Part shown: positions 7,137 to 14,704 of the stretch, one piece after another | How positions within the stretch are numbered: the stretch's first letter is position 1 | Layout of the letters: each line of letters starts with the position of its first letter | NCBI RefSeq assembly: GCF_001425175.1 | Contig: NZ_LMDV01000009.1 | Location: 914,542-978,541 of the forward strand | From: Nocardioides sp. Root1257 | Lineage (GTDB): Bacteria; Actinomycetota; Actinomycetes; Propionibacteriales; Nocardioidaceae | Reading direction: 5' to 3' | DNA length: 64,000 nt | Notes under the pieces: generated by a model | Database searches by the model: none | Told to the model about the DNA's origin: nothing | The model's input: only the letters and a program-made list of their open reading frames with translations | Made by a program: the position numbers and the translations under genes

Positions 7137-8294
7137 CTATCGATCGAAGGCGGCGCGGACCCGGTCCTCGGTGAGGCCGTAGTCCTTGAGCGTGTAGGTG
7201 TGCGAGGGCTTCGCCTTGCCCTGCTTGGACTCCTGGTCGATCGCCTCGATCGCCGACTGCACCTCGGGGGTCCAGTCGAGCCCGAACTGGTCGTAGACCC
7301 GACGCGTCACCGCGAGCGGGTCCGTGACCAGGTCCTTGAAGGCGATGTCGATGAACTGGGCCTGGTCGTACTTCGGCCGCGCGTCGTGGAACGCGTGGAA
7401 GGCCCGCGACCACAGGTCCAGCTGGGTGTGGCCGATGACGCCGCCGACGTACGTCGAGCTGTGGCCGACCGTCGTCTCGGCCGACAGCGAGCACGACGAC
7501 GCGATGCAGGTGACCGGGTCGCGGTGCGTGTAGATGATCAGCGCATCGGGATAGACGGTCATCAGCGCGTCGAGCGCGGTCATGTGCGAGGGGTTCTTCA
7601 GGATCCAGCGCTTGTCGGGGTCGTTGAGCCCGACCAGCTGGAGGTTCTCCTTGTGCCGCGCGTAGGCGTCGGTCCAGTCCTGCTGCTTGAGCCACTCGGT
7701 GTAGCGCGGCAGGTTGGCCAGCGACTCGTACGAGTTCGACTTGCCGGTCTGCCGCAGCAGGCGCCAGCACTCCTCGACGGTGGTCGCGTCCATGTAGTGG
7801 ATCCCCATGAACTCGGGGGATTCGACGTGGTGCGCCGAGAACGCCTGCTGCATCGCGTTGAAGATCGGGTCCGACTCCCAGGTGTCGCGCGGGGGGCGGG
7901 GCTGGGGGTACTGCGTCAGCCACATCTCCAGGCCCTGCGACCTCGGGTCCGCGTGCAGGTAGCGGTGCAGCGCCGTGGTGCCGGTGCGCGGCAGGCCCAT
8001 CAGGAAGATCGGCCGCTCGATCGGCACGTCGCGGTGCTCGGGGTGCGCCGCGAACTGCGCCTGCGTCAGCAGTACGCCGACCAGCGCGCTCTTGACCTCG
8101 GACCGCTGGAAGTAGTTGCCCCGCGGCGTCAGGCCGGCCTCCGGTGACGCCAGGTCCTCGGTGAGGACGCGCAGGCCCTCCTCGTGGGCGGTGCCACCGA
8201 AGTCGGTCATGCCCGTGGTGCGCTGGGCGGCCGCGACGATGTCGTCGTAGGACCCGACGTCGGGGCGCTCCCGCACCATGATGTTGTCGCTCAT
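7137..8294 (-). CDS. Sulfotransferase-family protein
   Basis: 385 residues with the PAPS 5'-phosphosulfate loop GLPRTGTTAL at residues 100-109 and a downstream 3'-phosphate-binding serine region (YTHRDPVTCIASSCSLSAET). It fits the Sulfotransfer_3 family, which is common in mycobacteria and Nocardioides beside SDR and LLM genes. The acceptor is not known; sterol- or lipid-like alcohols are plausible. The ATG at 8294 has no clear ribosome site. The bases immediately upstream are a palindromic repeat (8295-8330), so initiation may depend on coupling to the preceding SDR gene. Confidence 0.88.
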   Translation of the reverse strand: MSDNIMVRERPDVGSYDDIVAAAQRTTGMTDFGGTAHEEGLRVLTEDLASPEAGLTPRGNYFQRSEVKSALVGVLLTQAQFAAHPEHRDVPIERPIFLMGLPRTGTTALHRYLHADPRSQGLEMWLTQYPQPRPPRDTWESDPIFNAMQQAFSAHHVESPEFMGIHYMDATTVEECWRLLRQTGKSNSYESLANLPRYTEWLKQQDWTDAYARHKENLQLVGLNDPDKRWILKNPSHMTALDALMTVYPDALIIYTHRDPVTCIASSCSLSAETTVGHSSTYVGGVIGHTQLDLWSRAFHAFHDARPKYDQAQFIDIAFKDLVTDPLAVTRRVYDQFGLDWTPEVQSAIEAIDQESKQGKAKPSHTYTLKDYGLTEDRVRAAFDR

Positions 8295-8330
8295 GGTTTC
8301 GAGGCTCGCTTCGCTCGCACCTCAACCACC
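8295..8330. repeat. REP-like palindromic intergenic repeat
   Basis: The 37-base gap between the SDR stop and the sulfotransferase start is nearly all one hairpin-forming unit. It begins GGTTTCGAGG (8295-8304), has a CTCGCTTCGCTCGC centre and ends CCTCAACCACC. Very similar units are familiar to me as scattered repeats in Nocardioides and related genomes. That part is recall and needs a genome search. Confidence 0.5.
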
Positions 8331-8331
8331 G

Positions 8332-9171
8332 TCAGTCGTGGAACTCGCCGCAGTCGACGGTCAGCATCTGGCCCGTCACGGCGGAGGCCAGGTCGCTGGC
8401 GAGGAAGAGGGTCGCGCGGGCGACCTCCTCGGACGAGGCCAGCCGCTTGAGGTCGGTCGGCGCGGCCTTCTCGGCGTACACCTGCTCGTGCGTCTTCTCC
8501 TCGACCGCCGCGAGGAAGTCGAAGTAGCCGCGGTTGACGTCCTCGTAGATGTACGACGGCGCGACGCTGTTGACGCGGATGCCGCGCGGGCCGAGCTCGG
8601 TGGCCAGCGACGACGCGAGGTGCTCGAGCGCGCCCTTCGAGAGCTTGTAGCCGGCGTACTCGGGCTGCGACGAGAAGACGACGCAGGAGTTCAGCATGAT
8701 GATCGAGCCGTGGGACTCCGACAGCCCGTCGGCGAAGAGCGCCGAGAGCCGAAGCGGCGCGAAGACGTTGGTCTCGTTGACCTTCGCGAGCTTGACGGGG
8801 TCGATCGTGCTGATCGGGTCCATGGGCGGGATCGTGAACGCGTTGTTGATGACGCAGTCGACCCGGCCGAACGCCTCGAGCGTCCTGTCGCGCAGGTTGG
8901 CGCGCGACTCCTCGTTGCGCACGTCGGTGACGACGCTGACAACCTTGACGCCGTAGCCCTCGAGCTCGGCCTGCAGCTCGAGGAGCCGCGACTCGGTGCG
9001 GCTCGCGATCACCAGGTCGGCGCCCATCTTCGCGGCCTCCACGGCCAGCGACCGGCCGAGGCCGGGGCCGATGCCCGAGATGACGACGACCTTCCCCTTC
9101 AGCAGGGGTACGGCGTTGTAGCGGTCCTCGATCGAGGTGTCGTGGGCTTCGGCAAGGCCAAGCTCGGTCAT
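8332..9171 (-). CDS. SDR family oxidoreductase
   Basis: A classical short-chain dehydrogenase of 279 residues. The cofactor motif is SGIGPGLG (about residues 32-39), the NNA motif is VINNAF, and the catalytic set is the serine in NSCVVFS plus YKLSK. It probably oxidises or reduces a hydroxyl or keto group on a hydrophobic substrate with NAD(H). Its ATG (9169-9171) shares one base with the stop of the preceding DUF1214-like gene, so translation is coupled. It belongs to the leftward cluster with the LLM enzyme and sulfotransferase. Confidence 0.92.
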   Translation of the reverse strand: MTELGLAEAHDTSIEDRYNAVPLLKGKVVVISGIGPGLGRSLAVEAAKMGADLVIASRTESRLLELQAELEGYGVKVVSVVTDVRNEESRANLRDRTLEAFGRVDCVINNAFTIPPMDPISTIDPVKLAKVNETNVFAPLRLSALFADGLSESHGSIIMLNSCVVFSSQPEYAGYKLSKGALEHLASSLATELGPRGIRVNSVAPSYIYEDVNRGYFDFLAAVEEKTHEQVYAEKAAPTDLKRLASSEEVARATLFLASDLASAVTGQMLTVDCGEFHD

Positions 9172-10325
9172 CAGCTGATCATCCTTCGGGCAACGGAGCG
9201 CTGTCGCGCGGCGATCCGCGCGGCGTACTCCTCGGGGGTGAGGGGGGTGAAGTGCGGGACTCGGGACGGTACGTCGGCCAGGGGCATCACCTCGGCGACC
9301 GGACCGTCCTCCGGGCCGAGGTCGCGCTCGAGGCGCTGCCAGCGCAGCATCAGCGCGCCGGTGCGGTGACCCGTGGTCTCGAGCCAGTTGGCGATCGGCG
9401 TGCCGCCGGGCGGCGTCTCCGAGATCACGAAGCGCATGAGTCCGTCGGGGTCGACCTGCGCCTGGGCCTTGGTGAGCGAGGTCTGGTGGGTCTCGTAGTC
9501 GGTCGAGGCGTACCAGTCCGAGCCGATCTGGATCGCCTGGTAGGAACAGTCCGTGCACGCGGGCACGGTGATGACCAGCGCCTGGTCCTCGGCGAGGTCG
9601 TAGTGCCCGATCGACGAGCGCTGCGACGAGAGGCCGCCCGGCGTCGACTGCGGAGGGGTCGGCACGTTGGCCGGCTCCTTGTACTGGAAGAAGTGTGGGA
9701 AGGCGATCCAGGTCTGGATCGACCCGACCAGGCTCTTGGCCGCGACCTCGTAGCGCTGCGCGATCCGCTCGCGCCGCAACGGCTTGGCGGGCTGGCCGAG
9801 CGTGTCGACGCGCTCGATCGTGATCGTGCCGCGCTCCTCGGTGTCCCAGTCGTTGAAGACCTCGCGCACGATCATCGTCTTCGCGCCCGGCTCCGCGACG
9901 TAGCGGAACTCGAAGTTCCCGTCGGTGTCCTTCTCCAGCTCGCGGTCGTCGAAGGCGAGCATCGAGCCGGCCGCGGAGTCGGCGGAGTAGGAGCCCGACA
10001 TGACCTGGAACGAGAGGTCGGCCGACGTCCCGCGCCGCCCGCGTACGACGTACTCGACGCCCTCCTTGAGGTAGGCGTTGAAGTAGATGGCGTCCGGGTT
10101 GTCCAGGCCCTGCCGCGAGAACTGGTGGGTCGGGTTGATCATCAACGGTCTGTCCAGGTCGTGGTCGAAGGCCATCTGCATGGCCATCCGGATCCGCCCG
10201 GCCAGGTAGTCGTAGCCCTCGAGCCGGTCCTGCTCGGTCCTGATGAACGGCGCGTTGGCGACCAGCTCCTCGGCCTCCGCGATCGCGTCCTGGAGGACCT
10301 TGGTCAGGCCGTAGCTCTCACTCAC
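9171..10325 (-). CDS. DUF1214-like protein of the F420/sulfotransferase cluster
   Basis: A cytosolic-looking protein of 384 residues with no signal peptide. The C-terminal third resembles DUF1214 (SDWYASTDYETHQTS, then GGTPIANWLETTG and LMLRWQRL). The N-terminal part is helical and unassigned. No function is established for this type in actinobacteria. The start is a GTG at 10323-10325 that overlaps the stop of the LLM gene in GTGA; longer in-frame starts would run inside that gene. Context suggests a role with the flanking SDR and LLM enzymes. Confidence 0.72.
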   Translation of the reverse strand: MSESYGLTKVLQDAIAEAEELVANAPFIRTEQDRLEGYDYLAGRIRMAMQMAFDHDLDRPLMINPTHQFSRQGLDNPDAIYFNAYLKEGVEYVVRGRRGTSADLSFQVMSGSYSADSAAGSMLAFDDRELEKDTDGNFEFRYVAEPGAKTMIVREVFNDWDTEERGTITIERVDTLGQPAKPLRRERIAQRYEVAAKSLVGSIQTWIAFPHFFQYKEPANVPTPPQSTPGGLSSQRSSIGHYDLAEDQALVITVPACTDCSYQAIQIGSDWYASTDYETHQTSLTKAQAQVDPDGLMRFVISETPPGGTPIANWLETTGHRTGALMLRWQRLERDLGPEDGPVAEVMPLADVPSRVPHFTPLTPEEYAARIAARQRSVARRMIS

Positions 10326-11200
10326 GGATTGACCTTGTGGATGATGTTCTCGGCGAACTGCTCGAGGTGCTTGATCTTCTTGTCGAGCGGCTCGGTGTCG
10401 GGGCCCTTGATGTAGGGGACCCGGAAGCCCACGATGCAGTCGGTGACGCCCTTGTCCTCCAGGCGCTTCACGCCGTCGGGGGTGTAGGCGTCGTACGAGA
10501 TCACGTGCACCTCGAAGTCGTCGCGGGTGTCGCCCTCCTCCTCGCGGATCTCGGCGAGCCGCACCAGCATTCGGTCCAGCTCCTCGCCGTCGCCGCCGGC
10601 GTGCATCCAGCCGTCGCCCTTCACCACCGCGCGACGCAGGGCGGCGTCGGCGTGGCCGCCCACCAGGAGCGGGATCTTCTCGGTCGCGCCGGGGCACTGC
10701 TTGAGCGCGTCGACCTCGTAGAACTCGCCGTGGTACTCGAAGAACTCACCGGTCGTGAGGCCGCGCAGGATGTCCATGCACTCGTCCATCCGCTTGCCGC
10801 GCCTGGCCCAGTCGACGCCCATCGCGTCGAAGTCCTCGGGCCACGGCGAGATGCCGACGCCGAGGCCGAGCCGGTTGTCCGACAGGAACGCCAGCGACGA
10901 GGCCTGCTTGGCGACCAGCACCGGCGGCCGGATCGGGAGCTTGAGCACGAACGGCGTCAGGCGCAGCGTGGTCGTCACCGCGAAGAGGTGCGCGCACAGC
11001 ACCATCGTCTCGATGAACTCCTTGCCGTCGAGGAACTCGCGGTCCCCCGTGTCGGTGTAGGGGTACTTCGAGTCGGAGTCCTTCGGGTAGATGACGCTGT
11101 CGGCCACCGTCATGCTGGTGTAGCCGGCCGCCTCGGCCGCCTGCGCCAGAGGGGCGTAGTACGTCGCCTGCGTCATCGCCTCGGCGTAGCTGAATCGCAT
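10322..11200 (-). CDS. LLM-class F420-dependent oxidoreductase
   Basis: A luciferase-like TIM-barrel protein of 292 residues. Diagnostic stretches are LGLGVGISPWPEDFDAMGVD, the RMDECMDILRGL helix and IPLLVGGHADAALRRAV. Such enzymes use reduced F420 (or FMN) for hydride transfer. It is the first gene of a leftward cluster of five (LLM, DUF1214-like, SDR, sulfotransferase, DapB-like). TAGTGT lies seven bases before the ATG at 11200, so the mRNA is probably leaderless. A KstR-like palindrome overlaps that box. The substrate is unknown. Confidence 0.88.
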   Translation of the reverse strand: MRFSYAEAMTQATYYAPLAQAAEAAGYTSMTVADSVIYPKDSDSKYPYTDTGDREFLDGKEFIETMVLCAHLFAVTTTLRLTPFVLKLPIRPPVLVAKQASSLAFLSDNRLGLGVGISPWPEDFDAMGVDWARRGKRMDECMDILRGLTTGEFFEYHGEFYEVDALKQCPGATEKIPLLVGGHADAALRRAVVKGDGWMHAGGDGEELDRMLVRLAEIREEEGDTRDDFEVHVISYDAYTPDGVKRLEDKGVTDCIVGFRVPYIKGPDTEPLDKKIKHLEQFAENIIHKVNP

Positions 11201-11207
11201 GGGCCAC

Positions 11208-11213
11208 ACACTA
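11208..11213 (-). promoter_or_regulatory. -10 box for leaderless LLM gene
   Basis: On the minus strand TAGTGT is followed by seven bases and the ATG at 11200. The left end of the KstR-like palindrome overlaps it, so a bound repressor would block polymerase. Confidence 0.5.
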
Positions 11214-11227
11214 GAACGTGTTCCAGT
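11210..11227. promoter_or_regulatory. KstR-type operator candidate
   Basis: ACTAGAAC (11210-11217) GT GTTCCAGT (11220-11227) is an 8-2-8 palindrome with a single mismatch. Its core at 11212-11225 fits the published TNNAACNNGTTNNA pattern of the cholesterol-catabolism repressor KstR. It sits in the 46-base divergent promoter between the LLM and NTF2-like genes. No kstR gene is in this window. Another TetR-family regulator could recognise the same shape. Confidence 0.5.
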
Positions 11228-11246
11228 TTTGTGCCAGAGTTCCAGC

Positions 11247-11672
11247 GTGGACCTCCAGGAGATCAGCGACCGCATCGAGATCGAGAACGTCGTCATCCGC
11301 TACACCCGCGGCATCGACACCGGCGAGTGGGACAGGCTCGACACCGTCTTCACGCCCGACGCCCAGATCAACTACGTCGAGTCCGGCGGGATCGAGGCGT
11401 CGTACGCCGAGGTGAAGACGTGGCTGGCCGAGGTGCTGCCGGCGTTCTTCCCCCAGCGCATGCACTCGCTGCACCAGCTCGACATCGCGATCGACGGCGA
11501 CGAGGCCACCTGCTCGGCGTACTTCCACAACCCGATGCCGATGGACGATGGTCAGGGCGGCGAGAAGGTCGTCGAGTTCGGCGGGATCTACCACCACGTT
11601 CTCGTGCGGACGCCGGACGGCTGGCGCAGCCGCAAGCTGCACGAGGAGATCGTGTGGAAGCGCGGGATGTAG
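11247..11672 (+). CDS. NTF2-like (SnoaL-type) protein
   Basis: 141 residues with the SnoaL-like cone fold pattern: IEIENVVIRYTRGIDTGEWD at the N-terminus, then FTPDAQINYVESGG, and VLVRTPDGWR near the C-terminus. Such proteins act as small lyases, isomerases or dehydratases, often on polycyclic or steroid-like substrates. I choose the GTG at 11247; the ATG at 11199 would overlap the start codon of the divergent LLM gene and run through the operator. It heads a rightward cluster with two Ddn-like genes. Confidence 0.82.
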   Translation: MDLQEISDRIEIENVVIRYTRGIDTGEWDRLDTVFTPDAQINYVESGGIEASYAEVKTWLAEVLPAFFPQRMHSLHQLDIAIDGDEATCSAYFHNPMPMDDGQGGEKVVEFGGIYHHVLVRTPDGWRSRKLHEEIVWKRGM

Positions 11673-11683
11673 GGGGCCGGTAG

Positions 11684-12169
11684 ATGGGACTGCCCGAGGA
11701 GAAGCCCGAGGGCCTGGACTCGCCAGTGACCGCCAAGGTCATCAAGTACATGGCGAAGGCGCAGGTCCGGGTCTTCCGGCTCACCAACGGCCGGATCGGG
11801 TCGAAGTGGCGGGTCGGGGCCGGGTGGAAGAAGCCCGTCCCGACGCTCCTGCTCGACCACGTCGGCCGCAAGTCGGGCGCGAGGTTCACGACCCCGCTGC
11901 TCTACCTCGAGGACGGCGCCGACCTCGTCGTGGTGGCCTCACAGGGTGGCCTGCCGAAGAACCCGCAGTGGTACCCCAACCTGCTCGCCTGCCCGGACAC
12001 GTCGGTCCGGGTCCGCAAGGAGGGCGTCCGCCGGGTCCGCGCGCGCACCGCCGACGCCGACGAGCGCGCCGCGCTGTGGCCGCGGCTGGTCGAGCTCTAC
12101 GCCGACTTCGAGAAGTACGCGAAGTGGACCGACCGGGAGATCCCGGTCGTCATACTCACCCCGAGATGA
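11684..12169 (+). CDS. Ddn-family deazaflavin (F420)-dependent reductase, copy 1
   Basis: 161 residues of the Ddn/nitroreductase-type split-barrel family. Motifs are NGRIGSKWR, LLLDHVGRKSGARFTTPLLY, VVVASQGGLPKNPQWYPNL and the C-terminal WTDREIPVVILTPR. Known members reduce quinones or nitro compounds with F420H2 at the membrane. It starts 12 bases after the NTF2-like gene and overlaps the next paralogue in ATGA. With the LLM enzyme this makes three F420-type proteins around one promoter region. Confidence 0.9.
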   Translation: MGLPEEKPEGLDSPVTAKVIKYMAKAQVRVFRLTNGRIGSKWRVGAGWKKPVPTLLLDHVGRKSGARFTTPLLYLEDGADLVVVASQGGLPKNPQWYPNLLACPDTSVRVRKEGVRRVRARTADADERAALWPRLVELYADFEKYAKWTDREIPVVILTPR

Positions 12170-12654
12170 CCGCACCGAAGATCAAGTCGCGTCCCACGGG
12201 ACTCAACCACCCGCTCTACAAGCGCGCCATGGGCCGCATCGCCAAGGCGCACGTGTGGATCTACCGCCGCAGCAACGGCCGCCTGCTCCACCAGTGGCGC
12301 AACGGCTCGGCGCTCTTCCACCCGGTGCCGGTGCTGCTGCTCGATCACGTCGGCCGGAGGTCGGGGACCCCGTTCACGACGCCGCTGCTCTACCTCGACG
12401 ACGCGCCGGACGTCGTGATCGTGGCCTCGCAGGGTGGCATGCACCACGACCCGCAGTGGTACCTCAACCTGTTGGCGCACCCGGAGACGACGGTGCAGAT
12501 CAGGGCGGAGCTGCGCCCGGTCCGGGCCCGGGTCGCCACCACCGACGAGGCGGCTGCCCTCTGGCCGCGCCTCGATGCCCTCTACGCCGACTTCGTCAAC
12601 TACCGTCGGTGGACGGATCGGGAGATCCCGATCGTCGTGCTCGAGCCCCGCTGA
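12166..12654 (+). CDS. Ddn-family deazaflavin (F420)-dependent reductase, copy 2
   Basis: A 162-residue tandem paralogue of the preceding gene. It shares NGR, LLLDHVGRRSGTPFTTPLLY, VASQGG, PQWYLNL and the ending WTDREIPIVVLEPR. Its N-terminus differs (HPLYKRAMGRIAKAHVWIYR). The start ATG (12166-12168) overlaps the stop of copy 1. Two coupled copies suggest a heteromer or divided substrate range; this is inference. Confidence 0.9.
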   Translation: MTAPKIKSRPTGLNHPLYKRAMGRIAKAHVWIYRRSNGRLLHQWRNGSALFHPVPVLLLDHVGRRSGTPFTTPLLYLDDAPDVVIVASQGGMHHDPQWYLNLLAHPETTVQIRAELRPVRARVATTDEAAALWPRLDALYADFVNYRRWTDREIPIVVLEPR

Positions 12655-12695
12655 GAGAATGGCGGCGTACGAGCCCAGCAGCGGAAGAGGAAGAC

Positions 12696-13268
12696 GTGGC
12701 CGAGAAGGAGCCGGACCGGCTTGGCGAGGAGCACCCGATCGTCGCGGGCCTGGTGGCCCTGGTGGGCGTGGGGCTGGTCGTCGGCCTGGTGATCGGGCTG
12801 GTCGTGCTGGCGGGGACCAAGGTCCTCGGACTCGGCGGCGACGACTCGAGCTCGACCGCCGACGGCCAGGCGAGCCTGTACCTGCCGACGCCGTCGAAGA
12901 CGGAGTCGGCCTCCGACCCGGAGATCACGCTGGCGCCCGGCGAGTCCGAGAGCCCCTCCGGCAAGCCGTCGAAGACCGCGAGCAAGTCACCGAAGGCCGA
13001 GATCAGCCTCTCCGCGACGACCACCGAGGTCGGCCCGATGGAGCAGTTCCAGCTGACCGGCGTCTACCCCGAGGGTGAGGGCGCGATCCTCACGGTCCAG
13101 CGCTTCCAGGACGGCTCCTGGGTCGACTTCCCGGCGACCGGCTCGGTCAGCGGCGAGACCTTCCAGATCGCCGTGCAGACCAGCAAGGTCGGCGAGAACC
13201 GGTTCCGCGTCGTCGACAGCGACACCGACCTCAAGTCCGACGAGGTCCGGGTCACCGTCACCGGCTGA
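12696..13268 (+). CDS. Membrane-anchored hypothetical protein
   Basis: 190 residues with no recognised family. After a short charged N-terminus there is one strong transmembrane helix (about residues 15-43, VAGLVALVGVGLVVGLVIGL). A Ser/Thr/Pro/Lys-rich linker follows (about 52-105), then a beta-rich extracellular domain (about 105-190) that looks like an Ig-type fold (LTGVYPEGEGAILTVQRFQD). It should face outside the cell. The start is GTG at 12696 with a GGAAGAGGA ribosome site 4 bases upstream. Its 3' part is overlapped by the unusually long end of the convergent EamA gene. Confidence 0.7.
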   Translation: MAEKEPDRLGEEHPIVAGLVALVGVGLVVGLVIGLVVLAGTKVLGLGGDDSSSTADGQASLYLPTPSKTESASDPEITLAPGESESPSGKPSKTASKSPKAEISLSATTTEVGPMEQFQLTGVYPEGEGAILTVQRFQDGSWVDFPATGSVSGETFQIAVQTSKVGENRFRVVDSDTDLKSDEVRVTVTG

Positions 13269-14159
13269 TCCACGTCCGGTCCGCCGGCGCAGGCGGTCGG
13301 CCATGGCCGGCTGTCCGGCGAGGATGCCGGCCAGCACCAGCAGCAGGCCGAGGGCCTGGCTGCCGCCGAACGACTCGCCCGCCAGTGCGACGCCGATGAT
13401 CGTGCCCGAGACGGGGTTGAGCAGGCCGACCAGCGCGACCGCGCCGGCAGGCAGCCGGCGCAGGCCGCGGAACCACACGACGTACGCCACGACCGTGCCG
13501 GCGAGCCCGAGGTAGAGGAAGCCGCCGATCGCGCTCGGGTCGAGCGGGGGCGGCGCCCCCTCGACGAGCAGGGCGACCGGCAGCAGCACCAGTCCGCCGG
13601 CGACCAGCTGCCAGGCGGTGAACGTCAGCATGTCGACCGGCGGCTTCCAGCGCTTGACGAGCACGAAGCCCACCGACGACATCGCGACGGCGCCGAAGGA
13701 CGCCGCGACGCCGAGCGGATCGACGGCGAAGTCGGCGCGCAGCACGAGCAGGGCGACGCCGGCCGCGCCGACGCCGGCACCGACCAGGGCCGCGGCGCGC
13801 GGACGCTCGCCGATCAGCGCCCACGCGACCAGCATCACGACGATGGGCGCGGTCGCGGTGAGCGTGGCCGCCGTACCGCCGGGGAGTCGGTACGCCGCGA
13901 TGAAGATGAGCACGAAGAAGGCGCCGATGTTGAGGGTGCCGAGCACGAGTGCTCGCCACCACCAGATGCCCTGCGGCAGTCGCGGGCGGAAGGCGAGCAA
14001 CACGAGGCCGAAGGGCAGCGCGCGGACCAGCGCGCCGAAGAGCGGGCGCTCCGGCGGGAGGAACGTCTCGGTCACGTAGTAGCCCGACCCCCACGCGATG
14101 GGGGCGAGGGCCGCCAGGGCGAGCGTGCTGCCCCATCGGGCGGACGAGGTAGTTTCCAT
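12987..14159 (-). CDS. EamA/DMT-family transporter with anomalous C-terminal read-through
   Basis: A ten-helix drug/metabolite transporter of the EamA family. Two repeats are visible (GTAATLTATAPIVVMLVAWA in the first, AGAVALVGLLNPVSGTIIGV in the second). The family part is complete by about residue 297 (near 13268). The frame then stays open for another 93 residues, antisense to the neighbouring gene, to a stop at 12987. That tail is Asp/Gly/Leu/Arg-rich like an antisense frame and is probably not real. A neighbouring frame stops at 13258, so a one-base shift or lost stop is possible. TATTAT seven bases upstream supports the ATG at 14159. Confidence 0.8.
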   Translation of the reverse strand: METTSSARWGSTLALAALAPIAWGSGYYVTETFLPPERPLFGALVRALPFGLVLLAFRPRLPQGIWWWRALVLGTLNIGAFFVLIFIAAYRLPGGTAATLTATAPIVVMLVAWALIGERPRAAALVGAGVGAAGVALLVLRADFAVDPLGVAASFGAVAMSSVGFVLVKRWKPPVDMLTFTAWQLVAGGLVLLPVALLVEGAPPPLDPSAIGGFLYLGLAGTVVAYVVWFRGLRRLPAGAVALVGLLNPVSGTIIGVALAGESFGGSQALGLLLVLAGILAGQPAMADRLRRRTGRGSAGDGDPDLVGLEVGVAVDDAEPVLADLAGLHGDLEGLAADRAGRREVDPGAVLEALDREDRALTLGVDAGQLELLHRADLGGRRGEADLGLR

Positions 14160-14197
14160 GGAAGACATAATAGTTTCCAGGTGAGATATATTCCAGG
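14150..14197. promoter_or_regulatory. Divergent promoter with repeated TTTCCA boxes
   Basis: TAGTTTCCA occurs at 14150-14158 and again at 14171-14179, 21 bases apart, and TATTCCAGG at 14189-14197. TTCCATGGAA (14154-14163) is a palindrome containing the EamA start codon. The -10 boxes TATTAT (14167-14172, minus) and TATATT (14187-14192, plus) lie between. A regulator such as the MarR protein encoded at 14705 could bind here; that is inference. Confidence 0.45.
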
Positions 14198-14199
14198 TC

Positions 14200-14700
14200 A
14201 TGGCCACCACCTCCGGACGCACCGTGATCGTCGGTCACGACGGCTCGCCCACCGCCGGCCTCGCGCTGGCCTGGGCGCTCGACTACGCGGCCCGCTGCGG
14301 AGCCCGGGTCCGCGTGATCCGCAGCTGGTCGCTGTCGACGGCGCCGCGCCCGGCGTCGATGACGCGGGGCTACGTGCCACCGCTCGAGGACTTCGAGGAG
14401 GCCGTGCTCCAGGCCCTGCGCGCGGACGTCGACGCGACCGTCGCCGAGCAGGCGGCTGACGTCGAGGTCGCGTGCGAGGCGGTGCGGGCCGCGGCGGCGA
14501 ACGCGCTGATCGAGGCGTCGCGCGAGGCGGACCTGGTGGTCGTGGGTGCCCGTGGGCTCGGCGGCTTCAAGGGTCTGGCGCTCGGGTCGGTCAGCGAGCA
14601 GTGCGTGCGCCATGCCGGCTGCCCGGTCGTGGTCGTCCGCGACGAGCACTCCGCCGACATCGACCGGCTGCGCGAGTCCGACGACCTGATCGGGGAGTAG
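14200..14700 (+). CDS. Universal stress protein (UspA family)
   Basis: 166 residues in a single Usp domain. The N-terminus is VIVGHDGSPTAGLALAWAL. The ATP-binding G-x2-G-x9-G-S pattern is seen in GARGLGGFKGLALGSVSEQ. It is a cytosolic nucleotide-binding stress protein. TATATT seven bases before the ATG supports the start and a leaderless mRNA. The MarR gene follows after 4 bases, so the two probably form one unit. Confidence 0.92.
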   Translation: MATTSGRTVIVGHDGSPTAGLALAWALDYAARCGARVRVIRSWSLSTAPRPASMTRGYVPPLEDFEEAVLQALRADVDATVAEQAADVEVACEAVRAAAANALIEASREADLVVVGARGLGGFKGLALGSVSEQCVRHAGCPVVVVRDEHSADIDRLRESDDLIGE

Positions 14701-14704
14701 GTCG

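Noticed and set aside
12987-13257. C-terminal extension of the EamA transporter as a functional domain
   Set aside because: The composition is that of an antisense frame, no hydrophobic helix is present, and the overlapping plus-strand gene has a clear ribosome site and membrane topology.
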